From contig JAYRWY010000008.1 of assembly GCA_041917755.1 (NCBI GenBank), positions 1-45,656 of the forward strand: a stretch of DNA of 45,656 nucleotides, given 5' to 3'. The position numbers and the translations under genes were made by a program. The first letter of the stretch is position 1. Each line of letters begins with the position of its first letter. Positions 26,238-33,626 of this stretch are shown in pieces. Source of the DNA: RGZA01 sp041917755 (lineage in GTDB: Bacteria > Pseudomonadota > Alphaproteobacteria > UBA9219 > RGZA01). A model generated the notes under the pieces. It worked only from the letters and a program-made list of their open reading frames with translations, had not been told where the DNA came from and did not search any database.

Positions 26238-26243
26238 GTTTGA

Positions 26244-27389
26244 ATGGGCAATAAAACGACCAAACAACTTGCAACATGGCAACAACACGGATTGCTCAGC
26301 GCCGAGCAAGCAAGCCGCATCGCAGAATTTGAAGCTGCCACACAAAAGGATGGTTCGTTTTCACGCCTCATTATCATGCTGGGCAGTTTTTCATTGGTGC
26401 TTGGCCTGTTGGCGATTATCGGCGCCAATTGGAACAGCATCCCCGATGCGGTAAAACTGTTTGCCCATACTATCCTAAGCCTTGGCCTTGCGATCGGGCT
26501 TTACCTGCAACGGGATAAAAAAGGCTGGGAGAAGGATATTTTCCTTCTGCTTATCTTCGGCACTAACCTCAGCTTCATTGCACTCATTGGGCAAGTATTC
26601 CAGCTGCAGGGACATCCGTTCTTTGCGGTGCTGACATGGATAGTGGTTTCAACACCTTTATTGGTAACGCAGGCAAGCACGCCTTTTGTGGCCTATGCAT
26701 GGATTATTGGCGTGATTGTGAAATGCTTTTTGCTGCAGCAATGGCTGTCAGGTGAAAGCATGTTACCGCATCCGCAGGCCGCGATGGTCAGCGCGGCAGT
26801 ATCATCAATCTATTTTGTGTTGGGTCATGTACGCAGCATTGACCAGCGCTTTCCGTTATTCACCACACCGCTACGCAAGCTGAGTACCATTGGCATATTA
26901 TTGGGCGGCAGCGTGATGCAGATTATGTGGCGCACCGATTTCAATCAAAAAATGTATGATGATTTTTGGGCATATGCGCCGTCGCTATTCACCACCATTA
27001 CCGCTTATGTGCTGGTTATTATCCTGAGTGCCACCAAAAAAGGCGTGTGGGATGTACGTCCAGCCGCATGGTTCTTCCTTGCCACGATTGGTGCATTATT
27101 ACTCCCGGTATCCTTTGTTCATCCATCCATTCCGTTTATTGGTGCGCTATGTTTTATCGCCTACTGGATGGCCATTGGTTATGCCGCCTATCTGGCTGGC
27201 GAAAAGAAACATCTGGATTTGGTGATTTGGGTCATCAGCATCCGGTTATTTATCGTCTATCTTGAAGTATTTGGTACACTGGCGACCACGGGCGTTGGCT
27301 TGATTATTGGCGGGGTTATCTTCCTGTCACTTGGTTTTGCTGCACGCAAACTTCAAAAAGTACTGGGAGGCCAACATGCAAAAGCATAA
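26244..27389 (+). CDS. DUF2157-domain inner-membrane protein
   Basis: A 381-residue polytopic membrane protein. The N terminus (about 1-40) is a short hydrophilic helix with WQQHGLLSAEQASRI, the DUF2157 signature, followed by roughly ten hydrophobic segments. Function is unknown. It overlaps the next gene (GDYXXLXY family) by 14 bases. The two families commonly occur together, which supports a shared role in the membrane. It starts 7 bases after the purL stop. Confidence 0.82.
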   Translation: MGNKTTKQLATWQQHGLLSAEQASRIAEFEAATQKDGSFSRLIIMLGSFSLVLGLLAIIGANWNSIPDAVKLFAHTILSLGLAIGLYLQRDKKGWEKDIFLLLIFGTNLSFIALIGQVFQLQGHPFFAVLTWIVVSTPLLVTQASTPFVAYAWIIGVIVKCFLLQQWLSGESMLPHPQAAMVSAAVSSIYFVLGHVRSIDQRFPLFTTPLRKLSTIGILLGGSVMQIMWRTDFNQKMYDDFWAYAPSLFTTITAYVLVIILSATKKGVWDVRPAAWFFLATIGALLLPVSFVHPSIPFIGALCFIAYWMAIGYAAYLAGEKKHLDLVIWVISIRLFIVYLEVFGTLATTGVGLIIGGVIFLSLGFAARKLQKVLGGQHAKA

Positions 27390-27921
27390 TAAGCAGCTAT
27401 TGGCATTCCTTGCCCTGCCCTTTATTGCCTTTGCTGCCATGATTGGCCAAGGCGTGATTGAAGGATCCGCGCCGCGCTTTACATTACCCGTACAAGGATT
27501 TGACCCGCGCGATATCCTTTATGGGCATTACATGAATTTGCGTATCCACGGGGATATTCTTACCAATACCAAGGGGCAATGCGCATGTATCGGCCCATCC
27601 GCATCTACCGAGAAAGCTGGCTATCAGAATTCGATTTCCTATATCAGCTGCGCAGAAGCCAAGCAACGCACTTGCATAGCCGTGATAGATGGTAATAACC
27701 CCAAGCACATAAGAGCCCTGACGGATCCTGCCCGTATCTATATTGAAGAAAGCCTGGGCGGCGAGTTGGACACGGTATTGCGTAAGGAACCCCAGCGTTT
27801 GGAGATTGAAGCCTCCCTTTCTGGCGATGTATTCAAATTTCACGGCTTGTATCTTGATGGAAAGCCAATAAAGGCTATATATGCATCTGACCCCTTCGAT
27901 ACCAAGTCATGGGGTAAATAA
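27376..27921 (+). CDS. GDYXXLXY-domain membrane-anchored protein
   Basis: A 181-residue protein with an N-terminal signal anchor (about 7-25). The family motif appears as DPRDILYGHYMNLRI, with His in place of the usual Asp of GDY. Four Cys occur close together in the middle (QCACIG, ISCAEAKQRTC). I start at 27376 because GGAGG lies 5 bases upstream. Translation is probably coupled to the DUF2157 gene. Function unknown. Confidence 0.8.
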   Translation: MQKHNKQLLAFLALPFIAFAAMIGQGVIEGSAPRFTLPVQGFDPRDILYGHYMNLRIHGDILTNTKGQCACIGPSASTEKAGYQNSISYISCAEAKQRTCIAVIDGNNPKHIRALTDPARIYIEESLGGELDTVLRKEPQRLEIEASLSGDVFKFHGLYLDGKPIKAIYASDPFDTKSWGK

Positions 27922-27934
27922 AGGAATTCAGATT

Positions 27935-28168
27935 ATGGCTATGGAAGCAAAAGCAGTTGAGGCACTTATCCGCGAAGGTATCCCGGGCGCGAAAGTACGC
28001 ATTGAGGATTTGCGTGGTGATGGTGACCATTACGCCGCTTATGTCGAAAGCGCATCTTTCATCGGTAAATCTCGCGTGCAGCAGCACCAAATGGTCTACG
28101 CCGCCCTGAAAGGCAAAATGGGTGGTGAATTACATGCCCTAGCCCTCTATACATCTATCCCCGCTTAA
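27935..28168 (+). CDS. BolA-family protein
   Basis: BolA/IbaG proteins partner monothiol glutaredoxins to handle Fe-S clusters and regulate stress responses. The 77-residue protein has the class-II BolA layout: EALIREGIPGAKVRIEDLRGDGDHYAAYVES, the invariant His in SRVQQHQMVYAAL, and a short C-terminal helix. I start at 27935 (AAGGA upstream), not in the 27881 extension. It is directly followed by the monothiol glutaredoxin gene, its expected partner. Confidence 0.93.
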   Translation: MAMEAKAVEALIREGIPGAKVRIEDLRGDGDHYAAYVESASFIGKSRVQQHQMVYAALKGKMGGELHALALYTSIPA

Positions 28169-28180
28169 AAGGAGCAACTT

Positions 28181-28516
28181 ATGTCCGTCAATGATCGTAT
28201 TACAAAAGACATCACCGATAACGCCGTGGTCCTATATATGAAGGGCACCCCGGATTTCCCCATGTGCGGCTTTTCAAGCGCCGTGTGCCAGGTTTTGAAG
28301 AATATGAACGTGACCTTTAAGGGCGTGAACATTCTGGAAGACGCGGAACTGCGCCAAGGCATCAAGGATTTCAGCAATTGGCCCACTCTGCCCCAATTAT
28401 ATGTGAAGGGTGAATTCATCGGCGGCTGCGATATTGTCCGCGAAATGTTTTCCACAGGTGAATTAAAAAAACTATTCAAAGATAAGGGTGTGCCTTTCCA
28501 GGAAAGCGCAGCCTAA
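28181..28516 (+). CDS. grxD: Monothiol glutaredoxin (Grx4/GrxD type)
   Basis: This carries the CGFS active site with Cys29 in KGTPDFPMCGFSSAVCQ, which coordinates a [2Fe-2S] cluster together with glutathione and BolA. Other family marks are WPTLPQLYVKGEFIGGCDI. The product is 111 residues, standard length. AAGGAG lies upstream of the ATG. Adjacent bolA supports a role in Fe-S trafficking. Confidence 0.96.
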   Translation: MSVNDRITKDITDNAVVLYMKGTPDFPMCGFSSAVCQVLKNMNVTFKGVNILEDAELRQGIKDFSNWPTLPQLYVKGEFIGGCDIVREMFSTGELKKLFKDKGVPFQESAA

Positions 28517-28590
28517 TTCCGGCTTCTTACTCCTCTGACTACCCGGCAGGCAGGCCTAAGGCCTTGGCCTGATATGGAAAATTACGTTGT

Positions 28591-28663
28591 CTTGCATTTT
28601 ATGTATGGCTAATGGCCACATGAATAACGTGCGGTAATGCCCTGTAAATGCTTGCATTTTATG
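28591..28663 (+). repeat. Two copies of CTTGCATTTTATG, 60 bases apart
   Basis: The 13-mer CTTGCATTTTATG occurs at 28591-28603 and again at 28651-28663, upstream of the small secreted-protein gene at 28763. TTGCAT resembles a -35 element, so these may be tandem promoters or repeated operator half-sites. The remainder of 28517-28762 holds no reading frame I can support; a GGCCTAAGGCC palindrome lies just behind grxD. Confidence 0.45.
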
Positions 28664-28762
28664 GTTAATTTACCATTTGCTAACCGTGATAATTAAGCAA
28701 CCAGAAAGGATGTTGGCGGATAGTGAACCTATAGGAACCAAACCCTTTAGGAGTCTCATCCC

Positions 28763-29077
28763 ATGAATAAGTTTTTAGCCATTGCCACATTAGCCATGAC
28801 CGTAGTTAGCGGTGCAGCCTTTGCAGATACCAGAGGCGATTACATCAACAACCCAGATGCTTATGGCGTAATCACCGTAAGCAAGGGTATTACGAATGGC
28901 GCCGCCATTTCATATGACATTCCCGTTCACGCCAGCTTGCTTGGCCAACGCCAAGGTGCAATGCCGGTATCTTCAAACGGACATATCTTTGCAACCTCGA
29001 TCGGATATTACACCGCTCACCCTATCTCGGGCTCACGTAATATTCTTGGTCTTGCACACTCACCTTATGCTCGTTAA
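28763..29077 (+). CDS. Small secreted hypothetical protein
   Basis: A 104-residue protein with a clear signal peptide (MNKFLAIATLAMTVVSGAAFA, cut before Asp). The mature part (about 83 residues) is Gly/Ser/Tyr-rich with no Cys and no membrane segment. It lacks any family I recognise. AGGAG lies upstream of the ATG and a strong terminator follows, so it is a single-gene transcription unit that is probably well expressed. Confidence 0.7.
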   Translation: MNKFLAIATLAMTVVSGAAFADTRGDYINNPDAYGVITVSKGITNGAAISYDIPVHASLLGQRQGAMPVSSNGHIFATSIGYYTAHPISGSRNILGLAHSPYAR

Positions 29078-29158
29078 TGTGAGTTAGACGGATTTTTATC
29101 CTGGAGTACGACGAGAAAATTTAGAAACGACCAAAAATAAAAATAATCATGGGATATG

Positions 29159-29188
29159 CCCCGCCGAACGAGTTCGGCGGGGTTTTTT
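29159..29188 (+). terminator. Rho-independent terminator of the small secreted-protein gene
   Basis: CCCCGCCGAAC and GTTCGGCGGGG form a near-perfect, GC-rich stem with a very short loop, followed by TTTTTT (29183-29188). It is oriented for the plus-strand gene at 28763. Confidence 0.9.
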
Positions 29189-29212
29189 ATTGCTCTTGAA
29201 ATTTCTACAGAT

Positions 29213-29249
29213 AAAAAAATGCCCCCGCTAACTTTCGTCAGCGAGGGCT
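29213..29249 (-). terminator. Rho-independent terminator of the trypsin-like protease gene
   Basis: On the minus strand AGCCCTCGCTGACG...AGCGGGGGC forms a stem with one mismatch, followed by a run of seven T (29213-29219). It lies about 70 bases past the protease stop and is oriented for it. Confidence 0.82.
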
Positions 29250-29320
29250 AGAATATTGTGACCCTGGAGGTACGACGGGTTAGAGTCACAAGAAATTCAG
29301 TAAAACCTTACAAGCCTAAA

Positions 29321-30118
29321 TTAAAACCCAGAGTAGTTGCCACGTAGTGAGCGATAACCCTGTGCGCCTACTGGCTGTGCAGCTGGTTGAGCGCCAACCT
29401 GTGCGCCAACTGCAGTACGTGCAGCAACCGAAGAGCGTCCGGCAATAATGTTTGGAACAACGCTAGCAAGCTGTTCAACGGTCATGGCAAAGCCAACGCC
29501 GGATGATGTGCTGCTAGGTGATAAAATCGCAGTGTTCATACCAATCAAGCAACCACGTTGATCAATCAATGGGCCGCCAGAGTTACCTGGGTTTAATGCC
29601 GCATCGGTTTGTACAAGATTACCGAGTTTGCGGCGTTCAGTGGTTTCGATGCTGCGGTTCAAACCGGAAACAATACCGCGTGAAAGGCTGATGCCAACGC
29701 CGTATGGATTACCAATTGCATAAACCTGTTCGCCTACACGCAATGCACCGCTGTTGCCATGGGCCATCAAACCGCCGCTGGTAGGAACGCGCAGAATTGC
29801 GATATCAAAATTGTTGTCTACGCCAACCACTTCCGGGGTTACGCGTTGGCCATTAGCCAAGATAACGGTGGTGTTTTGACCCAGTACGTGAACATTGGTC
29901 ACGATGTGGCCGTGGGTATCCCAAAAGAAGCCAGAGCCGTATAATTCGCTACCTGAATTGGTGGATTCAATGGCAACCACTGCATTAGCAGATGATGCAA
30001 ACACATCGGTTGCATCAGCTTTCGCGTATGGGTTGCATGATTGTGCAAAAGCCTGACCTGAAGCGACTGACAGGAGCGCAATAAGTGCTAAAATGGATGA
30101 TTTAACAATATTTTTCAT
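29321..30118 (-). CDS. Exported trypsin-like serine protease without PDZ domain (DegP/HtrA-like)
   Basis: The signal peptide is cut after AFA (about residue 25). The catalytic triad is His77 (IVTNVHVL), Asp105 (FDIAILR) and Ser180 (NPGNSGGPL), in the S1C arrangement. The 265-residue product ends after the protease domain with an Ala/Gln/Gly-rich repeat tail (VGAQ, VGAQ, PVGAQ) and lacks the PDZ domains of HtrA. It is likely a periplasmic protease of unknown target, perhaps of a simpler protease subfamily. Confidence 0.88.
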   Translation of the reverse strand: MKNIVKSSILALIALLSVASGQAFAQSCNPYAKADATDVFASSANAVVAIESTNSGSELYGSGFFWDTHGHIVTNVHVLGQNTTVILANGQRVTPEVVGVDNNFDIAILRVPTSGGLMAHGNSGALRVGEQVYAIGNPYGVGISLSRGIVSGLNRSIETTERRKLGNLVQTDAALNPGNSGGPLIDQRGCLIGMNTAILSPSSTSSGVGFAMTVEQLASVVPNIIAGRSSVAARTAVGAQVGAQPAAQPVGAQGYRSLRGNYSGF

Positions 30119-30612
30119 TCGTTTATCCCGTCACAATGCCTGTTTGAATATCTAGTCTTCAAATAGGTCGGCCAAAAGGCCAGCCCGTAAAAATTACATC
30201 AAATGTGATTCAAATAGTATCATTTAATATTTGAAAATAACAATTAATTTTTTACTTTCATGACATGTCTAACGTGCATTAACCATATGAAAACATTGAA
30301 GTTTTTAGAAGCGTAACGCTTGAGCATTTTTAGCCTATTCCATTGATGGAAAACAGCTTTTATCCACAGGCAGTGCTGTTTTGAACAAATGCAGAATTGG
30401 CCAAAACACCGCCGTAAAATTCTGCGCCCCGTGACAAAAATGACAGGCCTACGCAAATCGCTATGGTTAAGCTGATTTAGCCATACTAATGACAGGTCAT
30501 GGCCCCCTTTCCGCATGACAGGCTTCTTCGTGCCTAGTGAATGCTTGTGGCATTGTCTTGGCCATATTCCTATGCTGAACATCCAACAACGCAGCTTCTC
30601 AAGGAAACACCG
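30119..30612. other. Gene-free stretch with a DnaA-box-like site and short repeats
   Basis: This 494-base gap between two divergent exported-protein genes is AT-rich at its left end. I find a perfect DnaA-box-type 9-mer, TTATCCACA (30360-30368), inside an inverted repeat AAAACAGC/GCTGTTTT (30350-30357 and 30375-30382), a small palindrome TTCCATTGATGGAA (30338-30351), and three ATGACAGG copies (30440, 30489, 30515). A minus-strand open frame across 30244-30582 is basic, Cys/His-rich and not gene-like. No RNA gene is recognised. Confidence 0.4.
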
Positions 30613-31092
30613 ATGCGAACACTCATTCTAGCCCTAACGACAATGTTTTTATTGTCTGGCAATCTTTCAGCACACGAATATCAGGCAGGCACACTGAATC
30701 TGCATCACCCCTATGCCTATGCGGTACAAAAAATCGGCAAGATGTCGTGGGCATTCCTTACCATCAACAATAACGGAACCGAGGATGACCGACTGATTGG
30801 CGCGTCATCACCCATTGCCGGCAGCATCGATATTATGGACGGCGACACCAAACTGGAAAAAGTAGACATCGGCGCAGGCAAAAGCGTGAGGTTCAAGAAT
30901 GATGGCATTCACTTGGTACTGAACGACATCAAGAAAACACCTATCAAAACGGGCGCGCGCAAACCCATTACCTTAAAATTCCAACATGCCGGTGAAGTGA
31001 AAGCCGAATTGCTTTTTGTGCCGGTTGCCGAAATCAGCCTATGCGATGACGCAAGCCACAATAAAAAAATCAAGCCGGTAGATGCCAGATAA
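30613..31092 (+). CDS. PCu(A)C-like copper-chaperone-fold protein with altered metal ligands
   Basis: An exported protein (signal peptide cut about residue 20, LSA) with the PCu(A)C fold signature: WAFLTINNNGTEDDRLIGASSP, then GxH in DGIHLVLNDI and the end LKFQHAGEVKAEL. Classical members bind Cu through His-x-Met pairs. Here the first His place is Met75 (IDIMDG), the intervening Met-rich loop is missing and His100 is followed by Leu-Val rather than x-Met. I start at 30613 (AGGAAA upstream). Copper delivery is therefore uncertain. Confidence 0.78.
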   Translation: MRTLILALTTMFLLSGNLSAHEYQAGTLNLHHPYAYAVQKIGKMSWAFLTINNNGTEDDRLIGASSPIAGSIDIMDGDTKLEKVDIGAGKSVRFKNDGIHLVLNDIKKTPIKTGARKPITLKFQHAGEVKAELLFVPVAEISLCDDASHNKKIKPVDAR

Positions 31093-31110
31093 TCGGCATG
31101 CATAAGGCAT

Positions 31111-31140
31111 AAAAAAAGGCCCCATTTCTGGGGCCTTTTT
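31111..31140. terminator. Bidirectional Rho-independent terminator
   Basis: GGCCCC (31118-31123) and GGGGCC (31130-31135) form the stem, flanked by a 7-base A run and TTTTT. It serves the plus-strand PCu(A)C-like gene and the minus-strand rpsD. Confidence 0.88.
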
Positions 31141-31159
31141 CGTATCTGTATAACCGCGA

Positions 31160-31774
31160 TTATCGTGAATAGAATTCGATAACAAGCGCTGGTTCCATTT
31201 GCACTGGGTATGGTACATCGCCCATGGATGGAACGCGGGTGAAGGTACCCTTCATGTCCTTGTGATCAACGGACATGAATTCAGGAACTTCGCGTTCTTG
31301 GCTTTGGCTTGCTTCCAATACCACAGTCATTTGGCGTGATTTTTCGCGCAATTCAATGACGTCGCCTTGCTTAAGCAAATAGCTGGCGATGTTAACCCGC
31401 TTGCCGTTTACTTTAACGTGGCCGTGGTTGATGAGCTGGCGTGAAGCGAATGGGCTGGCCGCAAACTTCATGCGGTAGACAACGGTATCCAAACGGCTTT
31501 CAAGCAGTTGAATCAGATTTTCAGAAGAGTCACCACGACGGCGAATAGCTTCAAAGTAGTAACGGCGGAACTGACGTTCGCCAATGTTACCGTAATAGCC
31601 TTTGAGCTTTTGTTTTGCCATCAACTGTTGACCAAAGTCAGACAGTTTATTGCGGCGTTGGCCATGTTGGCCTGGGCGGTAGTCACGCTTGTTCAGCGGG
31701 CTTTTTGCACGACCCCAGTGGTTGCAACCATGGCGGCGATTGATTTTAAATTTTGCAGTCTCGCGTTTACTCAT
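31160..31774 (-). CDS. rpsD: 30S ribosomal protein S4
   Basis: S4 is a primary 16S rRNA-binding protein. The 204-residue length is standard. The basic N terminus (KRETAKFKINRRHGCNHWG) leads to the S4 RNA-binding domain (about 92-155: SRLDTVVYRMKFAASPFASR) and the C-terminal tail ending ALVIEFYSR. It stands alone here, not in the alpha operon, as in other alphaproteobacteria. The leader upstream holds two small hairpins. Confidence 0.98.
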   Translation of the reverse strand: MSKRETAKFKINRRHGCNHWGRAKSPLNKRDYRPGQHGQRRNKLSDFGQQLMAKQKLKGYYGNIGERQFRRYYFEAIRRRGDSSENLIQLLESRLDTVVYRMKFAASPFASRQLINHGHVKVNGKRVNIASYLLKQGDVIELREKSRQMTVVLEASQSQEREVPEFMSVDHKDMKGTFTRVPSMGDVPYPVQMEPALVIEFYSR

Positions 31775-31800
31775 CGTAAGTCCTTGTTTTTATGCGCCCC

Positions 31801-31851
31801 GCTTATGCGAAGCATGTTGTCCCGATAGGTCACCCCGAACGTAATGTTCGG
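31801..31851 (-). promoter_or_regulatory. Structured rpsD leader (two small hairpins)
   Basis: Two inverted repeats precede the rpsD start: GCTT-ATGCG-AAGC (31801-31813) and CCGAAC-GTAAT-GTTCGG (31835-31851). Neither has a T run, so they are not terminators. S4 often represses its own message in other bacteria by binding such leaders, so an autoregulatory element is possible. A second TTATCCACA 9-mer (31877-31885) lies further upstream. Confidence 0.35.
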
Positions 31852-32021
31852 AACCGTGACAAAGCCGATAAAGGCCTTATCCACATTCTCTGGGAATGGC
31901 GCAAACATAAGGATTTATTGGGACTTGTCAAACCTTAAGAAACAGGCTGAACATACTATAAAAAGCTCATTACTTTCATGTGCTTAGATTACGGTATGCA
32001 GGCAATAACGGGCTTTATGGC

Positions 32022-32816
32022 ATGGATGATCAACAAGAAGAAGACTACCGCGAGCAATTAGTGGCCGCCGGCGTCATCAATAAAATGACCCATGGCAGCA
32101 CGCCGCTGGGCTACGAATGGGCTAAACAAGCGCCTGATGGCATTGATGAACAGGTATTTGCCCACCTTGACCGACTAAAGCAATCTATACCGCCGCGCAT
32201 TCTGGATTTGGGATGCGCCCACGGCTCACGCCTTGCCCGATACGCTCAGGCAGGATTTGAATGCATTGGCGTTGATATAACCGATAGATCGCAAAGTATT
32301 GCTGATGCGAACACAGCCCTGTCTACCCAAGGCAAGCCATCCATTCAATTCATTCAAGCCGATATTAGGAAATTAGAACCAGCTGATTTCGCAAAAGACG
32401 AGTTTGCCGTTATCACCTGCTCACAGGTCATCCATTTCATGGACCGCGATGACATCATCAATTTAATGCGGTTCATCAAAAAAATTGCGTCGCCCACAAC
32501 ACTCATCTGCGTTTCATTTGATACAGTTCAAAATACGTCCGATATGTGGCGATTGCAGGCAAAAATTCTGTGTGATGAACGCATGCGTTTTATGGATATG
32601 ATTGGTTATAAGCCGTCAGAGCCATTGCAACATCGCTATTATCATGAAGCGGATATCTCAACCATCATTGAAGCTGTTGGATTAAAACTTCATAACACAT
32701 TGCGCGCCCAGCGCGGCGTAACAGCTTTTACAGCTAGCATGGGGCAGCATCCGATATTTGAAATGCGCCCATCTCAGTCTGTCGGGCTAAAGGCTTATTT
32801 TTATTTAGCGCGTTGA
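32022..32816 (+). CDS. Class I SAM-dependent methyltransferase
   Basis: The SAM-binding motif I is LDLGCAHGS (residues 61-69), followed by motif II-like FECIGVDITD and FIQADIRKLE, and post-I VITCSQVIHF. The 264-residue length and the C-terminal region (QHRYYHEADISTIIEAVG) are generic for this class. I use ATG 32022; the frame is open back to a GTG at 31980 and no ribosome site is decisive. The substrate is unknown. It ends one base before the tRNA methyltransferase gene on minus. Confidence 0.8.
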   Translation: MDDQQEEDYREQLVAAGVINKMTHGSTPLGYEWAKQAPDGIDEQVFAHLDRLKQSIPPRILDLGCAHGSRLARYAQAGFECIGVDITDRSQSIADANTALSTQGKPSIQFIQADIRKLEPADFAKDEFAVITCSQVIHFMDRDDIINLMRFIKKIASPTTLICVSFDTVQNTSDMWRLQAKILCDERMRFMDMIGYKPSEPLQHRYYHEADISTIIEAVGLKLHNTLRAQRGVTAFTASMGQHPIFEMRPSQSVGLKAYFYLAR

Positions 32817-32817
32817 T

Positions 32818-33576
32818 TTAGGTTAGCGGAAGAGCGTTTCCATCCCACAATATTCCATGGGCAATAGGGGTATAATCGCCCTTTTCATCCCTGATATGCA
32901 GTTTTCCGGCCTCTAACACGACGGTTTCGGCCAATGGAACACTCTTTGCGGCCATAATCACCCTGATTTGGGTGGTTTCATCACTCGAATACACCCTCAA
33001 AACCCGTATATCGTTGAATTGGTCTTTTAAGGCACTAAGCAAAGTTTCTTCCCTATCGCTTGGGAATATCACAAAAAACTGCCCATCTGGCTTTAAAAAG
33101 TCTTTTGCGCATTTCACCCAATCCGCGAGTTTTGAGCCATGATTGGCATGCGCCTCACTCTTTCCGGCACTTGGGGATTTGAAATACGCGTCTTCATCAA
33201 AATAAGGCGGGTTGGCAACCACATAATCAAAGCTTGCTGGCTCCAGTATTCGCGGCGGCTTACACACATCACCAAAATGCAAATCAATGCTGGATTGCCA
33301 GTTATTCTTAGTCACCGATTTGTTGGCGAGTTCCAGATAGCCGGTATTTTTATCAATGCCCACAATACGAGTTTTGGGCACGCGGGCACGAATGCACAAA
33401 CTCACCGCGCCGGTACCCACCCCTAAATCCAATACCTTGTCACCTGCCTTGGCGGGGACGGAAGCCGCCAAAAGGCAGCTATCCATGGCAACGCGATAGC
33501 CCTTTTTAGGCTGGAAAATAATAACTTTTCCGCCCAGTAGCTTATCTTCACTAAGTTCTGTGTTTTCGTTTTGCAT
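32818..33576 (-). CDS. tRNA1(Val) adenine-N6-methyltransferase-like (TrmN6 family)
   Basis: This N6-adenine methyltransferase shows motif I VLDLGVGTGAVSL (48-60) and the N6-methylation motif NPPYF (122-126), with the TrmN6/YfiC start GYRVAMDSCLLAAS. In enterobacteria the enzyme modifies A37 of tRNA1Val. The start ATG at 33576 lacks a clear ribosome site; the longer GTG start at 33600 adds 8 residues. It is divergent from the polyprenyl synthetase gene with only 50 bases between, so the two may share a control region. tRNA specificity is inferred. Confidence 0.85.
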   Translation of the reverse strand: MQNENTELSEDKLLGGKVIIFQPKKGYRVAMDSCLLAASVPAKAGDKVLDLGVGTGAVSLCIRARVPKTRIVGIDKNTGYLELANKSVTKNNWQSSIDLHFGDVCKPPRILEPASFDYVVANPPYFDEDAYFKSPSAGKSEAHANHGSKLADWVKCAKDFLKPDGQFFVIFPSDREETLLSALKDQFNDIRVLRVYSSDETTQIRVIMAAKSVPLAETVVLEAGKLHIRDEKGDYTPIAHGILWDGNALPLT

Positions 33577-33626
33577 CTTATACGGTAGGTTAGCAGCCAC
33601 TTCAGACCATTCACATAATAGATCAC

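Noticed and set aside
30244..30582. 112-codon minus-strand frame in the 494-base gap
   Set aside because: It is rich in Cys, His, Trp and Arg with no domain or hydrophobic pattern and spans the inverted repeats; it looks like noncoding DNA read by chance.
30360..31885. Chromosomal replication origin
   Set aside because: Only two TTATCCACA sites are found here (a third lies within map at 11271), far apart, with no dnaA, dnaN or other origin-linked genes.
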